The notes beneath the pieces were generated by a model. The model saw nothing but the letters and a program-made list of their open reading frames with translations. It ran no database searches and was not told where the DNA came from. A DNA stretch of 17,005 nt from Mageeibacillus sp. UBA1257 (lineage in GTDB: Bacteria; Bacillota; Clostridia; UBA1212; UBA1257): NCBI GenBank assembly GCA_002308775.1, contig DBVT01000086.1, positions 617-17,621 on the forward strand. The letters are read 5' to 3'. Numbering within the stretch: position 1 is the stretch's first letter; every line of letters begins with the position of its first letter. The translations under genes were made by a program, and so were the position numbers. This document shows, in pieces, positions 7,523-14,788 of this stretch.

Positions 7523-9775
7523 TTAAACTTCTTTGCGTAGATTTGCAAATTTCACCATGAATCTCTTCATGCCGCCTTCGTCGAATGCAATTTCAACTTT
7601 TCTGTCGTCTCCTTCTCCCTCGATCTTTGCGACCGTACCTTTACCGAATTTCGGATGAACGACTCTCATACCCTCGGAAAGATCTATAGGCGCCGACTGC
7701 TTCTTAAGATCAGCGACCGAATTGATCTGTCTTGCGAAAGTACTCATCTCCGCGGGGCTCTTCTTGAATCCGTATCCTCCTACGACGTTCTTGCCTGCGA
7801 CTGATATCGGATTTGTTTTTCCGATAAATCTCTTTTCCGCGTCGTGACCGGTAAAAAGAGTCTCCGGTATATCGCCCACAAACCTCGAAACCATCATCCG
7901 TCTCGTCTGACCGTAGAGCATTCTTTCGAGGCTGTTCGTTATATAAAGTTTCTTCTTTGCCCTTGTGATCGCCACATAACAGAGCCTTCGCTCTTCGTCA
8001 AGCTCCCGCTGATCATCGATGCCTTGAGGAGACGGAAAAACTCCCTCCTCCATCGCGACTACAAATACGCAAGGAAACTCAAGACCCTTCGCGCTGTGCA
8101 TCGTCATAAGAGATATGCAGTTGTCGTCAGGCGCATTGTCCATATCCGTGCTGAGAGCGATCGTCGCCAGGAAATCTACGAATGATATGCTCTCTCCGAG
8201 TTCCTGCCTGTCTTTTTCATACTCTTTCGCGACTGATATAAACTCGTCGATGTTTTCTATTCTGCTCTGGGCTTCAGGCGTTCTCTCCTCTTCGTATTCT
8301 TTTCTCACTCCGGAATTTTCTATGATGAATCTGACTGCGTCAGAAACGGAAAGCTCGTCCATTTTTACCATGAAATTGAGTATTGAAGTCGCGAATTCCT
8401 TCATTTTCGCGCCTGCTCTCGAAAGTTCGGGATAATCCTCGGCTCCGAGTAAAACGGTGAACAGCGGCAGATTTTCCCTCTTTGCGATCTCCTCCGCTCT
8501 TGCGACGCTTGTCGCTCCGATACCTCTCGCCGGAACGTTTATGACCCTTTTTATCGCGACTGTGTCCATCAGGTTCGTGCATATCCTCATATATGCCATG
8601 ATATCCTTGACTTCTTTTCTGTCGAAGTATTTCATGCCGCCGAATACTCTGTAAGGTATTCCGAGTCTTGTGAGCGCTGATTCTATCGACTGAGAGATCG
8701 CGTTGATCCTGTACAGTATCGCGATGTCTCTGTATGAGAATTCCGCCCTTTCAACGGCTGCTTTTATCTCTCTGGCGATATAGTAAGCCTCGTCATTGTA
8801 TGTCGGAGCCTCGTACCTTCTGATGTGGTCTCCGGAGCCCTTAGTCGTCCACAGCCTCTTTTCCTTTCTCGATTCGTTTTTATTTATGACCGCGTTCGCC
8901 GCGTCGAGTATGTTCTGCGTCGATCTGTAGTTCTGCTCAAGTTTTATTACTAAGCAGCCTTTGTGCTTCTTCTCGAAGCCAAGTATATTGTCGATCGTCG
9001 CGCCTCTGAATGAATATATGCTCTGATCGTCGTCTCCGACCACGCACAGGTTGTCGTCATTTCCGGCAAGCATCGTTATCAGTTTTTCCTGTACTTCGTT
9101 CGTATCCTGGTACTCGTCGACCATGATATATCTGAATTTTTTACTGTAATGTTCGAGGATGTCAGGATGTGTTTCAAAAAGTTTTACCGTTTCGAGGAGC
9201 ATGTCGTCAAAATCCATCGCCCTGTTCGTCCTGAGTTCATCGTTGTAGAGCGAATAAACTCTCGCGGCATTTTTTACTATGAACGATTTGCCGTTTCCCG
9301 TTCTTGCATATTCCTCAGGCGAGATCATCTTGTTTTTGCAGTCAGAAATTATTGAACGGGCAAGTTTGACAGGAAGCTGTTTTTCATCGATCTCAAGCGT
9401 TTTCAGGCAGTTTTTTATGACCGTGGACGATTCCCCGTCGTCATAGATCGTAAAATTGTTACCGTATCCCGTCTCTTCGCCGCACGCTCTGAGTATCCTT
9501 CCGCACGCGCTGTGGAATGTACTTATCCACATTCCGTGAAGATCTCCGTTCAGCATTTTCTCCGCTCTGTGAAGCATCTCCTTCGCCGCTTTATTGGTAA
9601 AAGTTATCGCCAAAATAGACGCAGGGGCAACTCCGCACTCTTCGACCAGATACGCGATCCTGTAGATCAGGACTCTCGTTTTACCCGAGCCTGCGCCCGC
9701 GAGTATAAGCAAAGGACCGTCCTTATGTGTGGCAGCCATGTACTGTTCTTCGTTCAGTTCCTTTTTGAAATCCAT
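7523..9775 (-). CDS. pcrA: ATP-dependent DNA helicase PcrA (UvrD/Rep superfamily 1)
   Basis: PcrA is a 3'-5' superfamily 1A helicase that unwinds DNA in repair and plasmid replication and displaces RecA or stalled RNA polymerase. The 750-residue protein has the full motif set: Q-motif region near LNEEQ (7-11), Walker A AGAGSGKT (26-33), motif Ia TFTNKAA (58-64), Walker B DEYQDTN (220-226), motif III GDDDQSIYSFRGA (247-259), motif IV QNYRST (281-286), then MTMHSAKGLEFP and VAITRAKKKLYI towards the C-terminus. The end is the PcrA-type Tudor-like domain (VHPKFGKGTV...), which contacts RNA polymerase in Bacillus. The ATG is preceded by AGAGGT and follows rlmB by 15 nt. Confidence 0.96.
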   Translation of the reverse strand: MDFKKELNEEQYMAATHKDGPLLILAGAGSGKTRVLIYRIAYLVEECGVAPASILAITFTNKAAKEMLHRAEKMLNGDLHGMWISTFHSACGRILRACGEETGYGNNFTIYDDGESSTVIKNCLKTLEIDEKQLPVKLARSIISDCKNKMISPEEYARTGNGKSFIVKNAARVYSLYNDELRTNRAMDFDDMLLETVKLFETHPDILEHYSKKFRYIMVDEYQDTNEVQEKLITMLAGNDDNLCVVGDDDQSIYSFRGATIDNILGFEKKHKGCLVIKLEQNYRSTQNILDAANAVINKNESRKEKRLWTTKGSGDHIRRYEAPTYNDEAYYIAREIKAAVERAEFSYRDIAILYRINAISQSIESALTRLGIPYRVFGGMKYFDRKEVKDIMAYMRICTNLMDTVAIKRVINVPARGIGATSVARAEEIAKRENLPLFTVLLGAEDYPELSRAGAKMKEFATSILNFMVKMDELSVSDAVRFIIENSGVRKEYEEERTPEAQSRIENIDEFISVAKEYEKDRQELGESISFVDFLATIALSTDMDNAPDDNCISLMTMHSAKGLEFPCVFVVAMEEGVFPSPQGIDDQRELDEERRLCYVAITRAKKKLYITNSLERMLYGQTRRMMVSRFVGDIPETLFTGHDAEKRFIGKTNPISVAGKNVVGGYGFKKSPAEMSTFARQINSVADLKKQSAPIDLSEGMRVVHPKFGKGTVAKIEGEGDDRKVEIAFDEGGMKRFMVKFANLRKEV

Positions 9776-9790
9776 TTCAACCTCTTTTAA

Positions 9791-10672
9791 TTAGCTTTCC
9801 TTTCTTTTCTTAAAAATTTCATACATTACTATTCCTGCGGCGACAGAGGCGTTCAGCGACGTCACATGGCCGCTCATCGGTATATTGAGCACGTAATCGC
9901 AGCTCTCTCTCACGAGTTTTCCCATCCCGAATCCTTCGCTTCCGATAACGAGTCCCACAGCTCCGTCAAGATCGGCTTCGTAAAATGCTTTCTCCCCGTC
10001 AGCCGCAGTACCTATTATCCAGAGACCGTTCTTTTTAAGATCCTCGATGGTCCTCACTATATTGGTCACTCTCGCTACGGGCACGTATGCTGTCGCTCCC
10101 GCCGATGCTTTCGCGACAGCGCCTGTCAGAAGGGCTGATTTTCTCTTCGGTATTATGACTCCGTGAGCTCCGAGTGCGTCGGCGCTTCTGATGATCGCTC
10201 CCAGATTGTTCGGGTCCTGGATCTCGTCGAGGATTATAATAAAAGGCTTCTCGTTTTTTTCTTCTGCCATCGCAAGTATGTCGCTCACTTCATAGTATTT
10301 TTCAGCGGCCACATAAGCCATGACTCCCTGATTGTTTTCAGTTCCGGACGCCTGGTCGATCTTTTTTGATGAGCATTTGTTCAGGACGATGCCCTTTTCC
10401 GCAGCGAGCGCGACGATCACTTTGCCGGAGCCTTCCGCGGCGCTTTCAGATATCAGGATCTTGTTGATCACAACGTCAGATCTGAGAGCCTCTATTACGC
10501 TGTTTCTGCCGTAAATGACCTCTCCGGACTCTTTTTCGTCTGTTTTAGAGTCATTTCTGTCGTAATTCTGCCTTTTTTTATCATTCCTGTGATCCGTGCG
10601 CGGTCTGCCCTGTCCGTATTGCGCGTTCCCTCCGCGATCGTTTTTACCGGTCCTTTCACCGTATTCTCTCAT
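9791..10672 (-). CDS. rlmB: 23S rRNA (guanosine-2'-O-)-methyltransferase RlmB (TrmH/SPOUT family)
   Basis: RlmB methylates the 2'-OH of a guanosine in the 23S rRNA peptidyl-transferase region (G2251 in E. coli numbering) using SAM. The SPOUT knot motifs are clear: NNLGAIIRSA (155-164), IGSEGFGMG (243-251) and IPMSGHVTSLNASVAAGI (264-281). The N-terminal substrate-binding domain begins at about residue 51 (EVIYGRNSVIEAL). Residues 1-50 are a hydrophilic low-complexity extension rich in Arg, Asn, Asp, Gly and Lys, longer than needed for the fold and perhaps an RNA-binding tail. The start overlaps the mrnC stop by 4 nt (ATGA) with GGAG upstream; mrnC-rlmB adjacency is conserved in Bacillota. Target-site specificity is inferred from family and neighbourhood; other TrmH-type enzymes look similar. 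Confidence 0.9.
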   Translation of the reverse strand: MREYGERTGKNDRGGNAQYGQGRPRTDHRNDKKRQNYDRNDSKTDEKESGEVIYGRNSVIEALRSDVVINKILISESAAEGSGKVIVALAAEKGIVLNKCSSKKIDQASGTENNQGVMAYVAAEKYYEVSDILAMAEEKNEKPFIIILDEIQDPNNLGAIIRSADALGAHGVIIPKRKSALLTGAVAKASAGATAYVPVARVTNIVRTIEDLKKNGLWIIGTAADGEKAFYEADLDGAVGLVIGSEGFGMGKLVRESCDYVLNIPMSGHVTSLNASVAAGIVMYEIFKKRKES

Positions 10673-11076
10673 TCGTTTTCTCCTTCGTGTTCTTTATCGG
10701 TTATGTGATCGTATGACTTTTTCATTATCTCTTCGAGTCTTTCATTCTGCCCGTCGAGATAGAGAAATCCGATAAGCGCCTCAAATCCTGTCGCGAATCT
10801 GTAATCTGTCACGTCCGCGTTTTTAGGCACCGTATGAGAGTGCGCGTTCCTGCCTCTTTTTACGATATTCTGCTCATTTTCCGACAGATCGTCCCACAGA
10901 TATTTCACGGTTTCGGCCTGAGCCGCCGCCTTCACGTATTCGCACGTTTTCAGATGAAGTTTGAATACGTTGCCGGGGATCTCCTCGATTATCCTTTTTT
11001 TAACATAAACCGAATAAACAGAATCCCCTATATAGGCAAGCACAAGCGGCTTCATCAATGACGCGTTTTCTTCCAT
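10669..11076 (-). CDS. mrnC: Mini-ribonuclease III (MrnC)
   Basis: MrnC is an RNase III-like catalytic domain without a double-stranded-RNA-binding domain; in Bacillus it matures the ends of 23S rRNA. The RNase III helices are visible as LAYIGDSVYSVYVKKR and the second acidic motif TGFEALIGFLYLDG, supplying the metal-binding acidic residues, with RGRNAHSHTVPKNADVTDYRFA between. An ATG at 11127 would extend the protein by 17 residues but lies inside the upstream gene and lacks family similarity. The ATG pair at 11079/11076 follows AGAGG at 11083-11087, giving 135-136 residues, the usual MrnC size; I chose 11076 for spacing. It overlaps rlmB by 4 nt. In place of the common cysS neighbour it follows a glycosidase array. 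Confidence 0.9.
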   Translation of the reverse strand: MEENASLMKPLVLAYIGDSVYSVYVKKRIIEEIPGNVFKLHLKTCEYVKAAAQAETVKYLWDDLSENEQNIVKRGRNAHSHTVPKNADVTDYRFATGFEALIGFLYLDGQNERLEEIMKKSYDHITDKEHEGENE

Positions 11077-11082
11077 CATTTT

Positions 11083-11087
11083 CCTCT
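11083..11087 (-). promoter_or_regulatory. Ribosome-binding site deciding the mrnC start
   Basis: AGAGG on the minus strand lies 3 nt from the ATG at 11079 and 6 nt from the ATG at 11076, and downstream of the glycosidase stop codon. It favours a start at 11076 over the longer ATG at 11127. Confidence 0.65.
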
Positions 11088-11098
11088 GTATCCCGGTC

Positions 11099-12694
11099 TT
11101 AAAAAGTATTGTCGTCTTCAGCGGCATTCACACAGTAGACTGCTTTGATCTTTCTGTTCGCGTCAACTATGGCGTCAAGCACCGGTCCGTATGTGAGATC
11201 CCAACCGTATCCGTCGTTGAAGCCTTCCCTGTCGCAATGGAACGTCCACCAGTGTGTGATCTGAACTCCGGCGTCTATCATTGAATCCAGGAAGTCTATG
11301 TCTCGCTGAAGTGATATCTTGTCTGCTTCGTCTGCGTTGACAGCAGTCTCTCCGTTGTAAAAAGGCTTGCCCATTCTCTCGCACTCGCTCATTAAGAGTT
11401 TGAAATCGAGTTTGACCTGTGTGTCGTCAGTATCAGAGACAGAATAAGTGTCATCCGTGCATCCGACAGAATAGGTATGCATACTTATTACGTCCTCTCC
11501 CCTGTGCAGCACCGCATATGCCTTCAACCTGTCCTCGAGCGTATCTCTGACCCAGTTGGGCTCGTCGGAACCTGATTTAACTCCGAGATAGAGGTGCCAC
11601 TGCTCGTGTCTGAATATACTGTCGCCTCCTGTAAAAGGCCTGTCGTCATACTTTTTGATCTCTTTCGCGATATCCTCGTAAAAATCTCCGATCTGCCTTA
11701 TCGAAAAGCTTACACGTTTGATCTGCGCGCCGATGTCGCAACCCAGGTTGTTCTCGTTGTCTGATTCCCACATGAGGATCGTCTTTCTTTGGGCGTATCT
11801 TTGAACGAATTCGCCGATGTATTTTACGAGGTTCTTTCTCGATTCGCTGTCTTTTTCGCATACGAGATTCCAAGCGTTTTCGCCTTCGGCGACGAAAGCT
11901 CCCGATATGAAAGACATGCACGCGACGATCTGTATCTCGTATTTGTCGAGAAGATCGAACAATCTGTCCATGATCATATAGTAGCGTTCTTTTTTCTTTT
12001 CATCTGTCATGATACCGCTTGTCGCAGGATTACTCATGAATATCCTGACGGAATTGAATCCGAGAGAGTGCAGCTGCCTGAATGCGTCCTCCGCAGCCGG
12101 ATACCAGTGTTCCGGATTCTGGTACTCGCGGAAAGGAATGTACTCGCTGCATATCTGAAGCGATGCGTCCCACTTGTTAAAACTGATCTCGTAATACGGT
12201 TCTCCGTTCATATAGAACTTTCCGCCTATTATACGAAGCCTTCTGTCGTTTTTCTGTTCGCCCGTCGTTATGACGATCATTTTACCGTACGGATCGAGCC
12301 AGACCTTCGCGTCAAGGACACAGTTGATCAGATTGAGCGGTACCATAAATGTCTTGTTAATGAACATCGGAGGGTTGTTGAGGACGACTTTCTCGCCGTT
12401 TTTCGATCCGACTTTGCTGCCTGCAACGAATCTGGCTTTTGTTTTACCCGTTATCTCGAGCATATCTCCGTCTATGACAGCGTCAAGTCCCGCCGCTTTG
12501 AAAACGGGTCCCGGCATCACGTAAAATGTGTCATTGTCCTGAACGGGATGCTTTGCGAGCTTTACTTCGGTACCGTTATAGTAAACGGCTAAATATTCTC
12601 TTTTTTTCTTTTTCTCCGGTATCGGATCAAAAAATACCTCTCCTGCCGGTTCTGTCGAATAAGTTTGAGGACATACGTATTCTGCCATGATCAA
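11099..12694 (-). CDS. GH5-like glycosidase paralogue lacking signal peptide and membrane anchor
   Basis: This is the last of four tandem paralogues. Residues about 36-145 form a copper-amine-oxidase-N (stalk) domain; about 152-522 are a clan GH-A TIM barrel. Acid/base E314 sits in LMWESDNENN, the nucleophile candidate is E449 in FYNGETAV, the beta-6 motif is H406/Y408 in MHTYS, and the conserved HWWTF (481-485) is kept. Unlike its neighbours it has no N-terminal hydrophobic segment and stops right after the barrel, so it looks cytosolic or non-classically released. Its N-terminus (CPQTYSTE) aligns with the mature N-terminus of the 14789-16648 copy (APQRYSTE). The frame opens at a TTG (12694), overlapping the upstream stop by 4 nt with AAGGAG five bases before it; an ATG at 12688 is equally possible. 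Substrate is unknown: beta-1,4-glucan or mannan are guesses from the fold. Confidence 0.8.
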   Translation of the reverse strand: MIMAEYVCPQTYSTEPAGEVFFDPIPEKKKKREYLAVYYNGTEVKLAKHPVQDNDTFYVMPGPVFKAAGLDAVIDGDMLEITGKTKARFVAGSKVGSKNGEKVVLNNPPMFINKTFMVPLNLINCVLDAKVWLDPYGKMIVITTGEQKNDRRLRIIGGKFYMNGEPYYEISFNKWDASLQICSEYIPFREYQNPEHWYPAAEDAFRQLHSLGFNSVRIFMSNPATSGIMTDEKKKERYYMIMDRLFDLLDKYEIQIVACMSFISGAFVAEGENAWNLVCEKDSESRKNLVKYIGEFVQRYAQRKTILMWESDNENNLGCDIGAQIKRVSFSIRQIGDFYEDIAKEIKKYDDRPFTGGDSIFRHEQWHLYLGVKSGSDEPNWVRDTLEDRLKAYAVLHRGEDVISMHTYSVGCTDDTYSVSDTDDTQVKLDFKLLMSECERMGKPFYNGETAVNADEADKISLQRDIDFLDSMIDAGVQITHWWTFHCDREGFNDGYGWDLTYGPVLDAIVDANRKIKAVYCVNAAEDDNTF

Positions 12695-14559
12695 TTGCTC
12701 TCCTTCTGTTTATTTTTCTTATTTTTACTGACTTTCGTCAAGATTATCACGAGCGCCGCGGCGATGACAATTATCGCGAGCGGGATGAATACAGGAACGT
12801 CTGAGATCTTGCTCTGCGCCTCAAACGCGGCTGCGGCTTTGATCTCTTTCGCGGCAATATCGGTGTTCTCCAAAGAGTCTCCTGCGCAACCGTTAACGCA
12901 GTATCTTTCTTGTATTTTTTTATTCGCGGCCACTATGGTATCGAGAAGCGGTCCGTATGTGATATCCCAGCCGTATCCGTCGTGGAAGCCCTGTCTGTCA
13001 GCGTGGAACGTCCACCAGTGAGTGAGCTGTATCCCCGCTTCGATTATCGAATCGAGGTACCGTTCGTTCACACTGTTTTCTTCGGGCACCTTATCTGCGT
13101 TCACCGCGACCTCACCTGCGTACAGAGGCTTTCCAAACACCTTCATTTCGTATGCAAGATAGTCGAAATCGACGTCCTTTACCTCAAAAACACCCTCGTC
13201 AACGAAGAAATAGTTCGGCTGCACGCCTACGGAATACGGGTGCATACTTACCACATCGACGCCGTGATAAAGTATCTTATATGCCATGAACCTTTCCGGA
13301 AGCGTATCCCTGCCCCAGAAATTTCCTTCTCCCGTTCTTTTTTTCGTGTACATATGCCACTGGCTGTCCCTGAGGGATCCGTCTCCTCCGGTCACAAGAT
13401 GCTCCGGATCGACTTCATGTATCACATTCACGAGCCTGGCGTAAAAATTGCCTATCTGCCTTGCGGATATCTGCGTGTGATCGGCTTCCAGATTGCCCTC
13501 ATTCTGTATTTCCCACATCAATACCGACTTTCTGTCCTTGTATCTTTCGACGAAAGTCCTCGTGTATTCTTCGGCGTTTTTAAACGATTCTGATCCGAGA
13601 TCTCCTATCAGGTCTATGAGGTTTTCTCCGTTTGGGCAAAAACCTGTCGAGAAAAGGCCCATGCATACGACCATTTTGATCTCGTATTTGTCGCACAGAT
13701 CGAACAGATCGTCCATTGCCTGATAATATTTTTCCATGTCTGCTTCGTTTTTCATGCCCAGAGTCCTTCCGGAACTCGAAACGAACACCCTTATGGATCT
13801 GAATCCCAAAGAGTGAAGCTGCGATACCGCATCCTCCGCCGCGGGGTACTGGAACTGTTCCTCCGGCCACTCATAAGAAGGATAAATACCGGGAAAGTAT
13901 TTTGCGTGTATCTGGTAACAAAGGTCGAATTTGTTGAAACTGATCTCGTAATACGGCGCTCCGTCCATATATAACTTGCCGTTTGCGATCCTCAAGACCC
14001 CGTCGTTCTTGTATTTTCCTGTACTCACTGTGAACGTTTTACCAAGCTCGTCATACCAGACCTTCGCATTCAATGAGACGCTCAAAAAATCGGCCGGAGC
14101 GTACAGGCATCCCCTTCTGTAAATTATCGAATGGTTCAGATCGTACGACTTTCCGTTCACCGTGACCTTTTTTGAAAGAAGTCTTCCTTTTATTTCCAGA
14201 TCGTCGTTTTTTACAGTGACGGCGCCGGTGAAGAAATTGCTTTTCACCGTAAAGTCCGCGCCTTCGTAAAATGCCCTCAGGGGCACATAAACAGTCTCGT
14301 TCTCCGCTATCGGCTGCTGGATGCCGCTCATTTTAATGATATCCGTATTTAGGCAGACCGTTATATATTTCGGCTCCTCCGGATCGAGGTCCAGATCGGA
14401 AATGTCTGTTTCTTTCGCCCATTCTTCTTCCGTCGCGAGAGTATCCGACGTCTCTTCGTATTTCGTATCCTCCGAGAGAGTCGCGTTCGGCTGAAGGCAG
14501 AACGAGAACGTGAGGATCAGGCACAATAATATGACGATCGCTTGCTTTGAATGTCTCAC
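12691..14559 (-). CDS. Membrane-anchored GH5-like glycosidase with stalk domain
   Basis: This predicted surface polysaccharide hydrolase has 622 residues from a GTG start. Layout: signal peptide 1-27 (basic RHSK, then a hydrophobic run), an acidic linker 28-62, a copper-amine-oxidase-N (stalk) domain 66-181, a GH-A barrel about 188-553, a linker, a transmembrane helix about 588-608, and a Lys-rich tail. Candidate catalytic residues are E354 in LMWEIQNEGN and E483 in LYAGEVAV; H440/Y442 form the beta-6 motif and HWWTF is at 514-518. The GTG at 14559 is chosen because GGAGG lies 6 nt upstream and the predicted transcription start is near 14592, which excludes the longer GTG frame beginning there. 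A promoter and an upstream terminator make it the first gene of its unit. Family assignment to GH5 is by fold-level motifs only. Confidence 0.85.
   Translation of the reverse strand: MRHSKQAIVILLCLILTFSFCLQPNATLSEDTKYEETSDTLATEEEWAKETDISDLDLDPEEPKYITVCLNTDIIKMSGIQQPIAENETVYVPLRAFYEGADFTVKSNFFTGAVTVKNDDLEIKGRLLSKKVTVNGKSYDLNHSIIYRRGCLYAPADFLSVSLNAKVWYDELGKTFTVSTGKYKNDGVLRIANGKLYMDGAPYYEISFNKFDLCYQIHAKYFPGIYPSYEWPEEQFQYPAAEDAVSQLHSLGFRSIRVFVSSSGRTLGMKNEADMEKYYQAMDDLFDLCDKYEIKMVVCMGLFSTGFCPNGENLIDLIGDLGSESFKNAEEYTRTFVERYKDRKSVLMWEIQNEGNLEADHTQISARQIGNFYARLVNVIHEVDPEHLVTGGDGSLRDSQWHMYTKKRTGEGNFWGRDTLPERFMAYKILYHGVDVVSMHPYSVGVQPNYFFVDEGVFEVKDVDFDYLAYEMKVFGKPLYAGEVAVNADKVPEENSVNERYLDSIIEAGIQLTHWWTFHADRQGFHDGYGWDITYGPLLDTIVAANKKIQERYCVNGCAGDSLENTDIAAKEIKAAAAFEAQSKISDVPVFIPLAIIVIAAALVIILTKVSKNKKNKQKESN
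13034..13055 (-). repeat. 22-bp identical block shared by two glycosidase paralogues (copy 1)
   Basis: These 22 bases are identical to 15129-15150, within a more loosely conserved region of about 100 bp (12951-13056 against 15051-15150). They encode the segment just before HWWTF. This is coding homology rather than a mobile repeat. Confidence 0.7.
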
Positions 14560-14565
14560 AGAGCA

Positions 14566-14570
14566 CCTCC
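14566..14570 (-). promoter_or_regulatory. Ribosome-binding site deciding a GTG start
   Basis: GGAGG on the minus strand is placed 6 nt before the GTG at 14559. It is a near-ideal Shine-Dalgarno match and is the main reason for preferring this non-ATG start. Confidence 0.85.
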
Positions 14571-14598
14571 GTAAAAATGGCACAAATTCCACAATGTT

Positions 14599-14627
14599 AT
14601 TTTACTTTGAAATAAAAATAAAGTCAA
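14599..14627 (-). promoter_or_regulatory. Sigma-A-type promoter for the second glycosidase unit
   Basis: On the minus strand, TTGACT (-35, 14622-14627) is followed by a 17-nt spacer and TAAAAT (-10, 14599-14604). Both boxes are one mismatch from consensus. Predicted start near 14592 gives a leader of roughly 33 nt before the GTG at 14559. It lies just downstream of a terminator, so a new transcript should begin here and run into 12691-14559, 11099-12694 and possibly mrnC-rlmB-pcrA. Confidence 0.85.
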
Positions 14628-14713
14628 TCTAAAAGTGCCTTTCGCAGGCGATCACGCTGTCATAAATATGCATTTTTAAAAAGCAAAAAAGTCTCCGTAC
14701 TTTCCTTATTTCG
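14628..14713. other. AT-rich spacer between terminator and promoter
   Basis: Together with the terminator and promoter this makes up the 229-nt gene-free gap 14560-14788. I see no gene and no clear operator or riboswitch fold in it. Confidence 0.4.
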
Positions 14714-14751
14714 AAAAAAAAAAAGAAGCGGGCAGAATTTTTTCTGCCCGC
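14714..14751 (-). terminator. Rho-independent terminator after the upstream glycosidase
   Basis: A perfect 10-bp GC-rich stem (GCGGGCAGAA, 14728-14737, with TTCTGCCCGC, 14742-14751) with a 4-nt loop is followed on the minus strand by TTC and an 11-nt T run. It lies 37 nt after the stop codon of the 14789-16648 gene and should end that transcript efficiently. Confidence 0.96.
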
Positions 14752-14788
14752 AAACGGATATTTATGCAATTCGAAATTTAAGAGCTTT

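Noticed and set aside
11077..11127. Longer mrnC start at 11127
   Set aside because: It would overlap the glycosidase, has no good ribosome-binding site, and adds residues foreign to the family; AGAGG sits before 11076/11079.
11789..12592. Long plus-strand open frame opposite the 11099-12694 glycosidase, and similar ones at 12910-13593 and 15974-16639
   Set aside because: The minus-strand frames carry clear domain motifs; these antisense frames recur at homologous positions because the paralogues share codon pattern, and show no recognisable protein features.
12691..12720. Possible programmed -1 frameshift fusing the 12691-14559 and 11099-12694 proteins, given the A-rich stretch and the 4-nt overlap
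   Set aside because: In the downstream frame a TAA stop lies six codons before the TTG, after the A-rich tract, so slippage there would terminate; no slippery heptamer lies in the remaining bases. Ordinary TTGA reinitiation explains it.
14560..14592. Longer N-terminus for the 12691-14559 glycosidase starting at GTG 14592
   Set aside because: The predicted transcription start is at about 14592 and GGAGG lies inside that extension, correctly spaced for the GTG at 14559.
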